In this document: positions 37,770 to 49,548 of the stretch, piece by piece
Numbering within the stretch: the stretch's first letter is position 1
How the letters are laid out: each line of letters begins with the position of its first letter
NCBI RefSeq assembly: GCF_023053635.1
Contig: NC_086182.1
Span: 37,180,001-37,244,000, forward strand
Source: Elgaria multicarinata webbii
Lineage: Eukaryota > Chordata > Lepidosauria > Squamata > Anguidae
DNA: 64,000 nt
Direction of reading: 5' to 3'
Translations under genes and position numbers: made by a program
The notes under the pieces: model-generated
Database searches by the model: none
What the model was told of the DNA's origin: nothing
What the model saw: the letters and a program-made list of their open reading frames with translations, nothing else

Positions 37770-38050
37770 TTGAATAAATGTTGAAATAGCAGCACCCCAA
37801 AAAGGATATTGAAGAGATGAAGAAGAGGGCAATCAAAATGATCAAAGGGCATGGAGCAACTCCCCTGTAGGGAAAGATGACAGCATTTGGGGCTCTGTAG
37901 CTTAGGAAAATGGCAGGTAATGGGGGAGGTGATAGAGGTGTACAAAATGATGCCTGGTTCTGTTCTCTCATAATGGGACTTCAAGACCGATGAAAAGGAA
38001 GGACTTCCTCACTGTCCTTTCCTTCGCCTTTGCCAGCAGAGTCTGGTTCC
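37770..38050 (+). mobile_element. CR1 LINE ORF2 C-terminal fragment, diverged
   Basis: AAAAAGGATATTGAAGAGAT, AGAGGGCAATCAAAATGATC and TGTACAAAATGATGCCTGG keep the order of CR1 ORF2 C-terminal sequence. Heavily mutated. Confidence 0.65.
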
Positions 38051-38340
38051 TACTCAGCTCTAGGCTGTTTTTCCTAACAGGTAGTAGGTGGAGATGATTC
38101 AGCTCCATTTCCTCTTTTGCAGCCTCTTTTCAGTCACACGGGTGAAGGGAGGGGGAGGCGGAGAGGCCCCCACCCACAGGCTTCCTGTGGCAGCCTCATT
38201 GCAGAGAAGTTTCCTTGTGCAGCACAGCAGTCAGCAAAAGTCACGAAGGTTCAATTGGTACTTTTTCTGCAACTTGAGCGATTTCTCTTTGACGACGAGT
38301 GAGGGGATCCCCACGCGTGGCCACATTCTGAAGAAAGAGC

Positions 38341-41300
38341 ATGGGGGGTGGCCACTGTCTCCTGTGTGCAATGGTCCTTGGATTGTTCTTCAAAGGTAGG
38401 GCTTGACTCCAGGGTAAACCATCCAGTGGGCAGGGCCAGAAAGCCACCGAGTCCTCAAGACAGGGAGAAGGGAGGGTCCCTTTGGGGAAGGCAGAAGAAG
38501 GCAGGCAGCCCATTCACCTCGAAATGCGCCTTTCCCATGTGGGAGTGGTCTACAGTGGTTCTCTAGAATGTTCCTAAAAAGTGGCCCTTGCCAGGGCCAC
38601 ATCACTTGCTTGAAAAGAAGACCCCTGCCCCATTTGCTTTCTGGCCTCCATCCGGAAAGGAGCAGGCTGTGGTGTCCGATGCCTCTGGTGACACAGCCTC
38701 TCCGCCCCCCTCAAAAGACCCTAGAAAGAGCAGCACTTTGCCCTTGCCTAAATGCCAGCAGCCTTTGCCTCAGCGAGTTCCATCAAGCCACCTGGACTAA
38801 GAGCCCTTCAGAGATGCCACCACCTCCACGAATGTGCCTCAGCCCCTTTGAAAACCATTCGGGCTAGCGGCCATAGCTCCATCTAGGGGATAATTCCCTC
38901 TATGAGCCTCCCTGGGGCTGGCCGCCGCTCAGCTTCATGCACTGACCCCCTCTGGGGCCCTAGTACGATGAGAGAGGGAGAGAAGCCTCTCTCTGCCCAC
39001 GTTCCCCACACCGGGCATGGCTTTTAAAACCTCTGCCATGTCCCTCTGTGGTTGCCTCTTTTCTAAACAAAAAGGCATGTGTGCCTTGGGCTGTGGTCCT
39101 GATCCATGACTGGGTCCAGGTCTGGCAACCGTTGGCGCTCCCAACCTAGTCAGGGCCAATCCAGCCTCTTTGCCCCAGTTGCTGGTGCTTGGTCTGGGCT
39201 GCTCGATATGTGACACCTTCTTTCCTTTTCAGGCATTATCACTGCTGGAGAAGATGGATCTAAAAAAGGTACAGCTCATCCTGATTTCCCAGGGGAAGGA
39301 AGGCCATGGTCCTGGCTGAGTACCAAGGATGTGCAGAAGTAGGGCGGTGGTGCTGACTTCATTTTGGCCCCCTTCCCACTGTTCTACTCCTTGGTGAATG
39401 GGGAGCTCCCCCGCACCCCCGTGATTTCTGTCCTCTTCTTTGACTTGCAGAGATGCCCTCTGAAACCTCCTGAGCTTGTGAGCTGACGGTGGGAACCCAA
39501 TGTTCAAGCACTGGAGCTGCCCAAGGAGGGCACAGTGGGAAGTGGCCCTGGGTGGGGGCTTCTCTGCTCTGAGATCTCACCAGGCTGCAGCTCCTGGGTG
39601 GGGAGGGCATGCGAGGCTGCCAGGCCCAGCACACTTACTAGGCAACGAAGACCCATTGGATGCAGAAGGATGCCCTGTTCCCTGAGTCATGCACAGAGGA
39701 AGAGAGGGCAAGGCAGAGATCCGGGGGTGGGTGGGCAGAAGCCAAGAGTGATGCACAGAGTGGGGGGGGATGCTCCCAGGCATGGCCCACGATGTGGCTT
39801 TCATAGGTAGGGCTGAGGAAGGGGCCAGCCCTTTCCTGGCGCTGACTAGTGCACAGTCCCCCACCCCACCCCACTTCAGGGCTTTTCTAAATAGGGGGGG
39901 CATGTTTGTCGTACTGTTCCTACCAAGAAAGTTTCCACCTGTGCAGGTGGAGTAGAGATCTTGGGTCCCAGTGCTGTGTGCACTTTCTCCCCACTCCTCT
40001 CAATCCTTCCCATCTGTTTTGCAGGTGGATCAATCAAGGTGAATCAGGATGGAAAAATCATCATTCTGGAGTGTGAAAACAACCCCCCCATGATAAACTG
40101 GGAAAAAGATGGGATGGATTTAAGCCACAGTGAAACCCAACTGCGCCTGGGCTCTGTGATGGATGACCCGAGAGGTGTCTACCAGTGTGTCAATGGAAGC
40201 AAAACAACTCTGCAGGTGTACGTCCGAAGTACGTGAGCCTCCTCAGCCCCTGCTTCAAGCTCATCACCAGGGCAGAGCTGCAAAGGCCCCGCCCACCCCT
40301 TTCCACTGCCAGCAGGCAAGCCTGGCCAGAGTGCAGCACCAAGGGCCTGGCCGGAGGCAGCTTTGCCCCCCCCCCCCCGGTTGTGACCACCCGCTCCTTT
40401 TCTTCTCGGGGCTTTGGAAATGATCTGTGTGGGAAACAGGTTTCCCGACAATCCTTCTGGGCAGGATGAAATCAGGGATGGGGGTGGAGGATCGATTGGG
40501 TCTTGACAAAGGTAAAGCAGATAGGCAAGAAAGTGCCCAGGAAGAGCTGAAGGAAAATTTGATTACATTTCAAATTTTACTTCAAAAATCAGCATTTATT
40601 AGGTGTTTGTCACATCTTTAAGTGGTTTTCTAATTGGTTAAATGAAATCAGTGGTCTTAGTACAAAAGCAAGCATTTCACTATCTACTGTTAGTTGTCAG
40701 CTCTAATATACATAATGCTTCTGCATGTCAGCTGTTCAGTACTAAATGGCGTTGCTGTCAGCTGTCAATCACATCAGTTGCCCCAGTGATTTAAAATCCC
40801 CTACTAAACGTTGAGATCAAAAGTGAAATATTGTTGGACATCAATTAGTGTGTTCAAACTTAGAATACGCTGCAGAGGAGAATTTTGGGGAGCAAGTGTT
40901 TTTCCACTCTACTTCCAAGCCCTTCCTGCAGACCTGATTTTTCCTGGGGGTGGGGTGTGTGTAGTACCTTGCCAACAGCTATGCTGGAGGCTGGGGTGGG
41001 GGTGTCTCATGGGGCTGCAGCAGTTCTTTGGATCCGTTTCTAACGAAGGAGGGGAGGCATTGGGTCCATGTTAGCCTGGAAACCGTTTCTTTTGACCTGG
41101 ACGGGCTTTCCCCTAATCTCACATGGGGAGGGCCTGTTTGTGATCACTCACTGATGAGGGGCAGGCAGTTTGCACATGCGCAGAGGTACCCTCTGTGCAA
41201 ATGAAGTCATGTGTGGGCCATGTCTGGGCGTGCTGTTGGGCATGTTGCAGTGGGAGCCAGACGGTGCTCAGTGCTGTCTCTTGCCACAGTGTGCCAGAAC

Positions 41301-43519
41301 TGCATCGAGTGGAACCTACCCACAATCATTGGGCTAACACTAGCCAGCCTCGTGGCCACGTCATTCCTGGGTGTCGCCGTGTACTGCATTGGTGCAGAGG
41401 AGTCGGGCCAGCGATCTCGAGGTGAGTGATGGGCGGCGTGGGCAGCTTCTCCGGCAGAGGAGCAACAGCCCGTTTGGCAGCAGACGCATGCGCACCCCTG
41501 CGCTGTGGGACCCTGGGAAGAAGGGGGTTGGGATCCAGAGACCTCTTGCCCCAGTAGCCAGCCTCCTGCTTTTGCAGCCTGGCTCCAGAGACAGGCTGAC
41601 CCTGGGCTCCCATGCTTGGCCATCCAGGCGGCTTCCCACGATCTCAGGTTTCCTTCTTCCTTTGTAGCTTCTGATAAGCAGACTCTGCTAGCCAATGATC
41701 AGCTCTACCAGGTGAGTGGAGTCCCTGGTTCTGCACTGGGCCCCGGGCCCCTCCCCTCCCTCCCTCCCTCCCTCCCTCCCTCCCAAGAGGGGTCTGGTGG
41801 GCAGACCTTCACTTGGACTTTACCTGCCTCTCGCAGCCCATGGCAGGGCTCTCACTGCCCCTATCAGACAGCCCTGGAGCTGCTTGGCACACGGTCTGTC
41901 CTCTGGAACGCCCCCACCTCTCTTTCCTTTAAAAAGCACATTGCTTGCCCTTGTGGCCAGAGATAATCCTCCCCGTGGGCTGAGCACAAGACCCTGTGGT
42001 GCCTGAGGTAGAAAAGCCCAGAGGGCCCTGATGGAACAAGAGGGAGAATGAATGCAGCCCCCCACCAGTCAGCCGGCTCCTCCCTGCTGCTGTGTGCTTG
42101 GCCTGGCCCCACTGGAGGTGTTGGGAGGGGCCTCAGGGGCCTTGGCCGTGGCCTTGCAAGTCCCCTTCGCACACCGTTTGCCGGAAGTGCTTCGTTAGTG
42201 AGGGGCTGTCTGCATGCTCTGAAGCCCCAGGGTGGCTCTGAATTTGCGCTGCATCAGTTAGATGAGGTAGCTCCCAATTCGGAGCCACCCTGGAGCAAAG
42301 AGCGGAAGATCTGACTTTACCTGCCTGAGCGAGGACGGCACGGCTCTTCTGCTGTCTGTCCTCACTCCGACGCTGCTCCGGGGGCCTTCCTGGGCGGAAG
42401 GCAACTTCCCATGGTTCGCCAGAAGCTGCGGGAGGGGGCCGGGCGGGCCTAATGGTCGCTGCAAAGCCCGCGCTGCCTCCCCCGGTGGGGATTATTTGCC
42501 ACCACCACCCCAGTGATACCGTGGGGTTTGGCAGAGCGGTGCTAACCCAGCGTCATGACGGCAGCCCCTTAGTCTGGGCAGTGGCGCTGCTGGCATTGGA
42601 AGGCGGTCGTCATCATCGCACACGGGTGTGGCTAGAATGTGCCGGCCCCGGGCGTGCGGCCGTGGCTGCTAGCAGGGCTGGTGTAGGGGAAGGACGCTGC
42701 TGCTCCTTCCTGGTGCCAGGCAGAAGAAGCTGATGCTCACCACTGAGAACGTCTGTGGCCTCGGTCGTGCCACGGAGATGAGCCCTTTGCAGGATTGACG
42801 GCGGAGGTGACCAACATGCTGCTGTTCCGGTCTGAGAAATGCCGGGGGAAATGCTGAGGAGACACCGATACATCAGAAGCCACATCGGGGGCTTCCAGAG
42901 GAGGCTTTTGTGGCAGGCCCTCGCCCTGCCTGATTCTCAGAGGTTTATGGAGGGTCCGGACAACACTGCCTGCGGCTCATGACCCTCCCATGTTTTCTTA
43001 GTGGCTCTTCCGTCTTTTTCTCCATTAAGGAGAAAAAGATGTCAGAACTGCATAACTCCTTCCATCTGCTAGCACTGAGAACACCACCAGCCCCACCCCC
43101 CCAGTCTGGGAGCCCCCATTCTCTGACCTCCCCGTAACTCATGAGTGAACAACGGAGAGCCAGACTCAAGAGCTCGTGTAGAACCGGCCGTGGCTGCTTA
43201 TGCCGCAGCAGATGAACACAGCCGCAGCCCCCTTGGATGTGGTGGTAGCTGTGACAGCGGAGTGGAGCCTCTGTGCCCGGAGGCAGTGGGGTGGGGCTGG
43301 GAGCTTCCAACGCAGCCCAGCTGCGGGGCCAGTTGTGTCATGCCTGTGTCTCAGGCCACGGCGGCCTCCTCTGTCAATCCCCCGGCCTTGCGAGCAATGC
43401 AGGAGAAGAAACCTAGGCCCTGATTCTGTATGCCGGCCTGTCTTTCCCTCCAGCCCCTTGGAGAACGCAACAACGGGCAATACAGCCACATTGGAGTAGC
43501 CAAGTCCCGCCACCGGTGA
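38341..43519 (+). CDS. CD3G: T-cell receptor CD3 gamma/delta chain
   Basis: Single-pass type I signalling chain of the T-cell receptor complex. Coding exons 38341-38395, 39233-39268, 40025-40228, 41290-41421, 41668-41711 and 43454-43519 give 178 aa. An in-frame stop lies just upstream of the ATG. Order: signal peptide in exon 1, a 12-residue mini-exon as in mammalian CD3G, and an Ig domain with cysteines in ILECEN and VYQCVN, tryptophan in INWEKDG and one N-glycosylation site NGS. Then come the CQNC stalk, a membrane segment, a dileucine motif SDKQTLL and one ITAM (DQLYQPLGERNNGQYSHI). The membrane segment PTIIGLTLASLVATSFLG has serine where mammalian CD3G has Glu and CD3D has Asp. Non-mammals carry one gene for both chains. 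Its position and orientation match mammalian CD3D, while the tail resembles CD3G. Confidence 0.95.
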
Positions 43520-44060
43520 AAGGGGGACGAATTGGTCTGCTGCTGCCCTTCCTGCCTAGCATTTAACTTGATGGGATTGCTGACCGTCCGTTGCTGCATT
43601 GGTGATCAAGAGTTCGAGAATGAAAGTTGTTTCAAGCAGCAGATAAGGAAGCAAAAAGAGGAGTCCAAATCTTGCTGTGCATTCATCTCAGAAGGGCACA
43701 CCCATTTTTTGTATTCTGTAAAGGGGTGAGCCGCTGGCCTCTGTTCCCTTACCCATGGTTTTAAGTACTCCTATATCTAAAAAGTCAAGGGGTAGAATAT
43801 TTCATAGCAGCCATTTCTTTGCTAAACTGAAGGGCTGCTGTTGTGGGGGTGCTTAACCAGTTGGAGCATCTTGGCAAACACCCCCCTTGGCAGGTTGCCT
43901 AGAGGTGGGCAGCACTACGGTGCAGCCAATCAGAGGCCTGGGCCTTAGGGGCCTCCTTTTTTTTAGGAATGGAGATGAAGGGTGAGTTCAGCACTTTTCG
44001 TCTCTATGTAACTAAAATTCCGTTTCTTTATTTCATCCCTGTGCATCCGATGTCTTCCCT

Positions 44061-44066
44061 AATAAA
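44061..44066 (+). terminator. CD3G: CD3 gamma/delta poly(A) signal
   Basis: AATAAA 540 bases after the stop codon, followed within 40 bases by T-rich and GTGTGG sequence, as expected for a cleavage site near 44.08 kb. Confidence 0.7.
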
Positions 44067-44817
44067 CATTTTTGCTTATTTTCTTCTTTCAAGTTGTGTG
44101 GTCTTCAATGCACGTCCACTGGCCCATTCTGAGTGTTTCAGCTGCCGTTACTTGCACAAACATGTAGTTGCACATGGGATGTTCGTTCGCATGGCAGGAG
44201 AGCTGCACAGCGGGTGCAATTGGCAGGCCGTGGGTGTTGTTTGTGTCTTTCTTGAAGTGCAGCTGCGCTTGCTCCGACCACATCCTGTGGAACGAGCACA
44301 ATGGCTGGGGGCCGCGCACTCTTACGTGGGACCACAATCCTTCCTCCCCGCCACTTCCTGTGCCGATCTGCCTCCCGGCGGGGCTAGCAAGGAGTCTGTG
44401 GCACGGTGCCCATCCCACCTTGAGCGGGAGATCCTGTCTGGTGTATTCCCAAGAGGATGTCATGGGCCCCCGATTCCCCCCTCCAAGGGCTCCTCTGGCT
44501 GAGGATGGGCTGCAGCCTCTCTGGAGCCTGTGATGGCAATACATACAATGCCCCCCCCCCCGCTTATGGCCCTGTGATCAGCACACCCTGGGCTGCTGCT
44601 GCCTCCCCCACCCCTTGGACATGACCTGCTGCACTGCTGCAGCTCTTGCCTTCTGCAGCCCACCTCATTCCCACTACCCCACGCCCACGGCTTTCCCTGT
44701 ATCTCCTCTAAGTAGCAAGTAGGCACACCTGGGGTCCTCAGCAAGCAGGATCAGACCAGGACAGAAAAGAATCGCAGGCAGAGTCTGTGGGATGGAGCAT
44801 GCTGGGCCAGGAGGGGC

Positions 44818-44823
44818 TTTATT
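44818..44823 (-). terminator. CD3E: CD3E poly(A) signal
   Basis: AATAAA on the minus strand about 910 bases after the CD3E stop codon. The two CD3 genes thus end tail to tail with roughly 700 bases between their cleavage sites. Confidence 0.6.
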
Positions 44824-45733
44824 AGGATTCCTTGCAAGTACAACAGAAATGGCACCCGAATGCCGGTCTTTTTCAAAAAGAGCAGAGCCATTGCTGTGAC
44901 GAGGGGCAGAGCCCAGTTGCGCCCTGGGGTGCCGAAAGGTAGGAGGAGCAGCAAGAGAGCGCAGAGGGCTGGACAGCCATGGGCAGCACACTCAGCTGGG
45001 TTAACCAGGCCGGCGCTGGTCATCGCTGAGTTGCAGGAACCTTGTAGGTGGGCTTGGCTGCAAGTAGCCTTAAAGGCTGATGAATGAATGACGGGGGGGG
45101 GGGGACTCCTTAGGTGAGCCCCTTTGCCGTCAGCCCTGAGTCAACAGCTCCAGAACTGGGCCAAACTCCCCCATCCAGCTTCCCCCACCACACCTCCCAG
45201 CAATCAGGTCCCACTCAGGTCTGGGCAGGGGGCTGTGGATTCAAGAGAACCAGACCAGGTGCGGATTTGGTGCCCCCTCCCTCTGTGACTGCAAAGGGGC
45301 AGGGGAGGGCCGCTTGTCCTGTCCCTCTGCAGCTTCCCCCCCTCCCGTGATCTGTCCAGGTGTGAGAAAGGGCCCTGGGGAGACCTCTTTGCCCCCGGCA
45401 GCACCCCCGTCTCCAGGGCAGGCTGAAGGAGCTCCAGCCACGGCTCTGAGGGCTCTGAGATGGAGGCGCGTCTTCTTCTGGGCCATGCGAGGGGCTGGGA
45501 AAGGCCGGCCCTCCGGAGGCACCCCAGGGTGGTCACAGGGATGCAGAGATGCCAAGGAGCAGTTTTTTGCTAGACTGTGGAAAACAGAGATAGGGGAGGG
45601 GCAACACCTCCCTCCTGGAGGGGAAGCTGCCGATGCCCAAGGGGGTGAACGCATCCGATGAGCCCTTTGCCCGTCAGCAGAGAAGAAGTTTCCTCGTGGC
45701 GCTTCTCCACCAGCATCTGCCCGTGTCCGTGGC

Positions 45734-48700
45734 TCAGAAGGCCCTGGGCTCCAGCCCAGCATACACCTCACGCTGGCCTTTCCGGATGGGCTGGTGGGAC
45801 AAAGAGGGCCATTACTCCCCAGGGCCCTCCCTGAGATGGGGCCCATTCTCTCCCCCCTGAAGGGGGTGGGCTGCTGACCGGGAAGCAGGGCTGGGCTGCC
45901 CCAGGAGAGTGAGGGACTAGTGAGGGCTGGGGCGCCCAGCCTAGCTGCCTGGTGGGGTGCTCCCTCTCCAGCCTCTCAACCCTGTGCTTACCTCGTAGTC
46001 TGGGTTTGGGACCGGTGGGGGACGGTCCACTTTTGGGCCTGGAACAAAATGCAGAGTGCGTGGTTGTTACCATAGCCATGTTTGAGAGGCAGCTGTTATC
46101 CCAGGCTGGTAACTGGGGGAACAGTCTCTGTCCACACGAAGGAGGGCCTGGCAGGTGCTTCAGGACCCCGTGTCTTGATGGAGCAGTAAACCCTCGCCCC
46201 GCCACCGCCACCACCACCACCACCACCGCAGCCGCCTCTGTGGTCGGTCCTACCCCCACCCTCCAGCCAGGTCTTGGCTTGGCTGAGCAGGACCCTTCCG
46301 CAGCTCTCAGGTTGCCCACCCTCTGGTCCAGAGCCTCCAGCCGCAGGTCAGAGAAAAGAGGGAGGCGCTGGGGGGGGGGGCTGGCGGCCCCGGCCTCCCT
46401 GCGGAGAGCGGGTGCCCCGGCGCGGCACTCACCTCGGGGCCTGCCGCGGGGGCCTCCCTTGGCCAGCCCCCCGCCGAAGCCAGCCGCGCGCTTCTTGCTG
46501 CAGTAGTAGACCAGGACCAAGGTGCCCAGGGTGATGAGCAGGTCAGCCGCCACGAGGCCGCCCACGAGCCCCACGCCCAGCTCCACGCAGCCTTCGCACA
46601 CTGCGCGGGAGAGCAAGCCGGTCAAGCAGGGCAGGGCAGCCTCGCGGGCCGGGGAAGGGCCGCGCCTCCTCCCCCGCGGGAGGCGCGCTGGGCAGCTGCC
46701 GCGAGCCCTGCGCCTCCCGCGCCTCCGAAGGGCCGGGGGCAGCGCCGACCCCGGCCGCCCGCCCTCGCGAGCAGCAGCCCTCACCTCGGGCCTTCAGGAA
46801 AATCGCCCTGGCCTCGCCGCCGCCGACGGCGCAGCGAAAGTATTTCCCCTCCTCGACGGCCTTCAGCTCCTTCTCCGCGGTGATGACATAGGGTCCGACG
46901 TCGGTGTGCTTGAGGATGGCCCTGAACGCGCCCCCCACTTTCTCCTCCCATTTAGCGTTCCCCAGGGGGCAGGTGAGGGTCACAGACTTCCCAGAGATAT
47001 CCACACGGATCCCTGCGGCGGGGGAGCAAGAAGAAAGGGAGGCCCTGGGGCAACGGCCAAAGGCCCCAGCTCGCCCCCCCCCCGCCACGGCCCTCTCTCC
47101 CTCCGCCCGCAGCTTTGGGTGCGCAGAGGCCCCTGAAGGAGCGGCCCCCTGAACCCCCCCCGCCCCCCCTGCAGCACCTCTGGAGGAGGAGGAGGAGGCC
47201 TTGAGTGAGGAGAGGGGCCTCCTCCACGCAGATGGACTCAGTTGCCCGGGTGTGTGGAAGTAGGGGCCGCCAGGTGCTGGGCCAAACCTCGGACCCCTCC
47301 CTGCCTGGAAGAAGGGGGTCTCCGCCCCTCCCTCCCTGCATGCGTCGCAGGGCAACGGGGAGGGCGCCAGCGACCAAGGAAGGGAGCCACGGCTGTGGGG
47401 AACATTTCTGCTCTCCCAGACTCTTGTGGGGCACAAGTGTTTCCCTTTTAGGCTTGGAGCAGTTTTGACTATTTGAACGGGCTGTTGCTATTTTAGGTTG
47501 TTATGTAGGTTTGTATATTTTATTTTCTCTCTCTAATTTTAATTGTATTTTTATATTGTTAGTTTGTTAGCCGCCAAATTTATGCAGAAGGTACAGGATA
47601 TGTAAATAGATTAACCTTCTGCTGACCAGACTGCTCTCTTGTTGGGAACCCCAGTGCAGAGTCCAAGAACGCAACCTGAGAGGCATGTGCAAAGAAGCCG
47701 CCTTCCCCAAACTGCAAGTTGAACCCAACTAGGCTGGGCTAGGTTTAAAGGAGGCAAGGCTTCACCTGGCGCATGGGAGGCCGGATCAGTGCCCCAAATC
47801 ACCCATTTCCCAGTCCCAGTTCACCCAGTGCCTCCTCTTCCCAGTCCATAGCAGCACCATCCCACACTCCCCCCTCCGAAGGAATGCCTGAAAGAAGTGG
47901 CCTCCGGTGCTGGTGCATGTCAGCCCCCCTCTTACCTGCATTCTCTCCCCAGACTGGGCTGGCTGTGAAGAGGAAAAGAGAGTGGCAGTGAGGAGCTGGC
48001 CATCCCGCTACCAGTGACCCCCCTCCCACACCCCCATGTCAAAAGCAAAGGCCCCCTTTCCACCCCCATCACCCCTACCCACAAAAGGCTCCTTTTGCAG
48101 AAAGTTAGCAAAGCCGCTTCTTCTGAGGCCGTGGAGGGAGGGCAAGGCTCCTGCAGCTCCAGTTTAACTTCCTGCCCCCTCAGCCCCCTCCTTGCATGCT
48201 CTTTCTGCCCAGCTGAGAGCAGACTGATATGTATGTATGTGGGGGGGGGCATGCTGGAGGGCTCATAGAACATCGCAGAGGAAGGAGGCCAAGCTCTCAA
48301 GCAGAAAGGGGTTCATAAGGCCTCTCTAGGCCTCCAGGACCATTGATGTCCTGCCCACACCTGGAAGATGGATTCACCCGTTCTGTTCTTCCAGGCCAGG
48401 CAGCTTGTAAGCCAGCTCCAGCTGTCCTGTTGAAAGATCCGCCAGCTCTTTCACCAAGGAGACCCTCCCCATCCCTGGGTCAACAACAAGAGGCAGCAGC
48501 ATCCTTTTGCTGGGCTCATCTGTGCTGCGAATCCCCCTACCAAAAGTGGACTCCTGTGGAACCTGAAAGTTTGCACCCATGTTCAGACCCTTGGCTGGTC
48601 TGCTCACTCTGTTGTTGTTCTGCAGGGCCAGGCCAGCTCAGAGAACCTTGCCCCACTCTTGGGTCCCTCCATTCCCCACACTGATTGCTTCCTGTAACAA

Positions 48701-49548
48701 ATGAGCTTGTCTCTCACGCTTGCTGAAGAGCCAGGCTGCCAAGCGGAAGAGGCTGCCGGGCCCCCTTTCACCCCCTGCTTCAGCCATCAGGCTCTCGGGG
48801 TGGGGTGGGGAGGTGGTTGCTGTCCATCAAGCACCCCCACAGAGACAGGGCCGATACTAGAAGGGCAAGATCTCTGACCGTGTGGGCCCTGTTCTCTCCA
48901 GAGAAGGAGCCTGGGCAAGTTCTGGGTGATCTGCTGTGGCCACTTCCCTACTCCCAACCGTGGCTCCCAGGACTACCACTCCAGTGCCATGGATTTTACA
49001 TCACACCTGTGGTCTCTGCATGAACTGCCATCCCAAAACCACCCGTAGGAGAATCCAAGCCCCTGAGCTGGGAGGGGGATCGCTTGGTGAGGGAGGGGAA
49101 ATGGCTGTTGTTGAATTACTGCTAGATTCAGGGCAGGCCAAAGGCCGCATTGCTTCACACAACAGACAGTTAATGAACACCCGGAATTCTCTGCCAGAAG
49201 GTGGGCTGCTGGTGGGCTGCTGCCACCATTGGCTCTATAGGGGGATTAAAGACATTCATGGCAGCAGGGATGGTGGGGATGGGGAGACTATAAATGGCTG
49301 CAAGTGAAATGGAGGCTGGGGGTGGAATGGAGTCCACGGCCATGTGCTTTTGTGGGCTTCTGGACGCATCTAGTGGGCCACTACTGGGAAGGCCTGGACT
49401 AGATGGACCCAGCCAGACTTTCCTGATCCAGCAGGGCTCCTTGTTGACCCCAACGTGCCCCCAACCCCTCCACTGCGACTGGCCAGTTGTACTTACGCAG
49501 ACAGAACAGGGCGGCCCCCAAAGCACCGAGCCAGGCGGCCAGGTGCAT
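45734..49548 (-). CDS. CD3E: T-cell receptor CD3 epsilon chain
   Basis: Signalling chain pairing with CD3 gamma and delta in the T-cell receptor complex. Coding exons 49497-49548, 47936-47962, 46785-47012, 46433-46600, 45992-46038 and 45734-45790 give 192 aa with unbroken phase. The signal peptide is MHLAAWLGALGAALFCL; an upstream in-frame ATG exists (MGSKAAVRRAESPN) but gives a worse leader. A 27-base mini-exon encodes SPVWGENA. The Ig domain has cysteines in TLTCPLG and YFRCAVG. The stalk is CEGC, and the membrane segment GGLVAADLLITLGTLVLVYY keeps the conserved Asp. The tail has RPPPVPNPDYE (Nck and PxxDY motif) and the ITAM PDYEPIRKGQREVYAGL. The basic region after the membrane is shorter and more Gly-rich than in human. 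The gene is convergent with CD3 gamma/delta. Confidence 0.96.
47470..47625 (+). mobile_element. LINE 3' tail, diverged
   Basis: T-rich block TTTTAGGTTGTTATGTAGG, then GTTAGCCGCCAAATTTATGC and ATGTAAATAG, an old degraded LINE terminus in a CD3E intron. Confidence 0.45.
49235..49450 (+). mobile_element. CR1 LINE 3' end, second subfamily
   Basis: GGGGATTAAAGACATTCATG, ATAAATGGCTGCAAG, GGACTAGATGGACCCAGCC and TCCTGATCCAGCAGGGCTCC. It lies in the first CD3E intron, just downstream of exon 1. Confidence 0.7.

Larger units (their letters stand above)
35661..38340. other. Intergenic, repeat-rich interval between UBE4A and CD3 gamma/delta
   Basis: Mostly LINE fragments listed separately: an L2 tail, three CR1 pieces and a nested tail. 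In mammals CD3G lies in this interval; no immunoglobulin-like exon is visible here. One exon-like frame at 37.4-37.7 kb is unexplained. The last 250 bases before 38341 should hold the CD3 gamma/delta promoter; I see no TATA box. Confidence 0.6.

Noticed and set aside
45768-46784. 338-codon minus-strand frame as one CD3E exon
   Set aside because: Only the parts at 46433-46600 match CD3E, and splice sites with correct phases bound them. The rest is open by composition.
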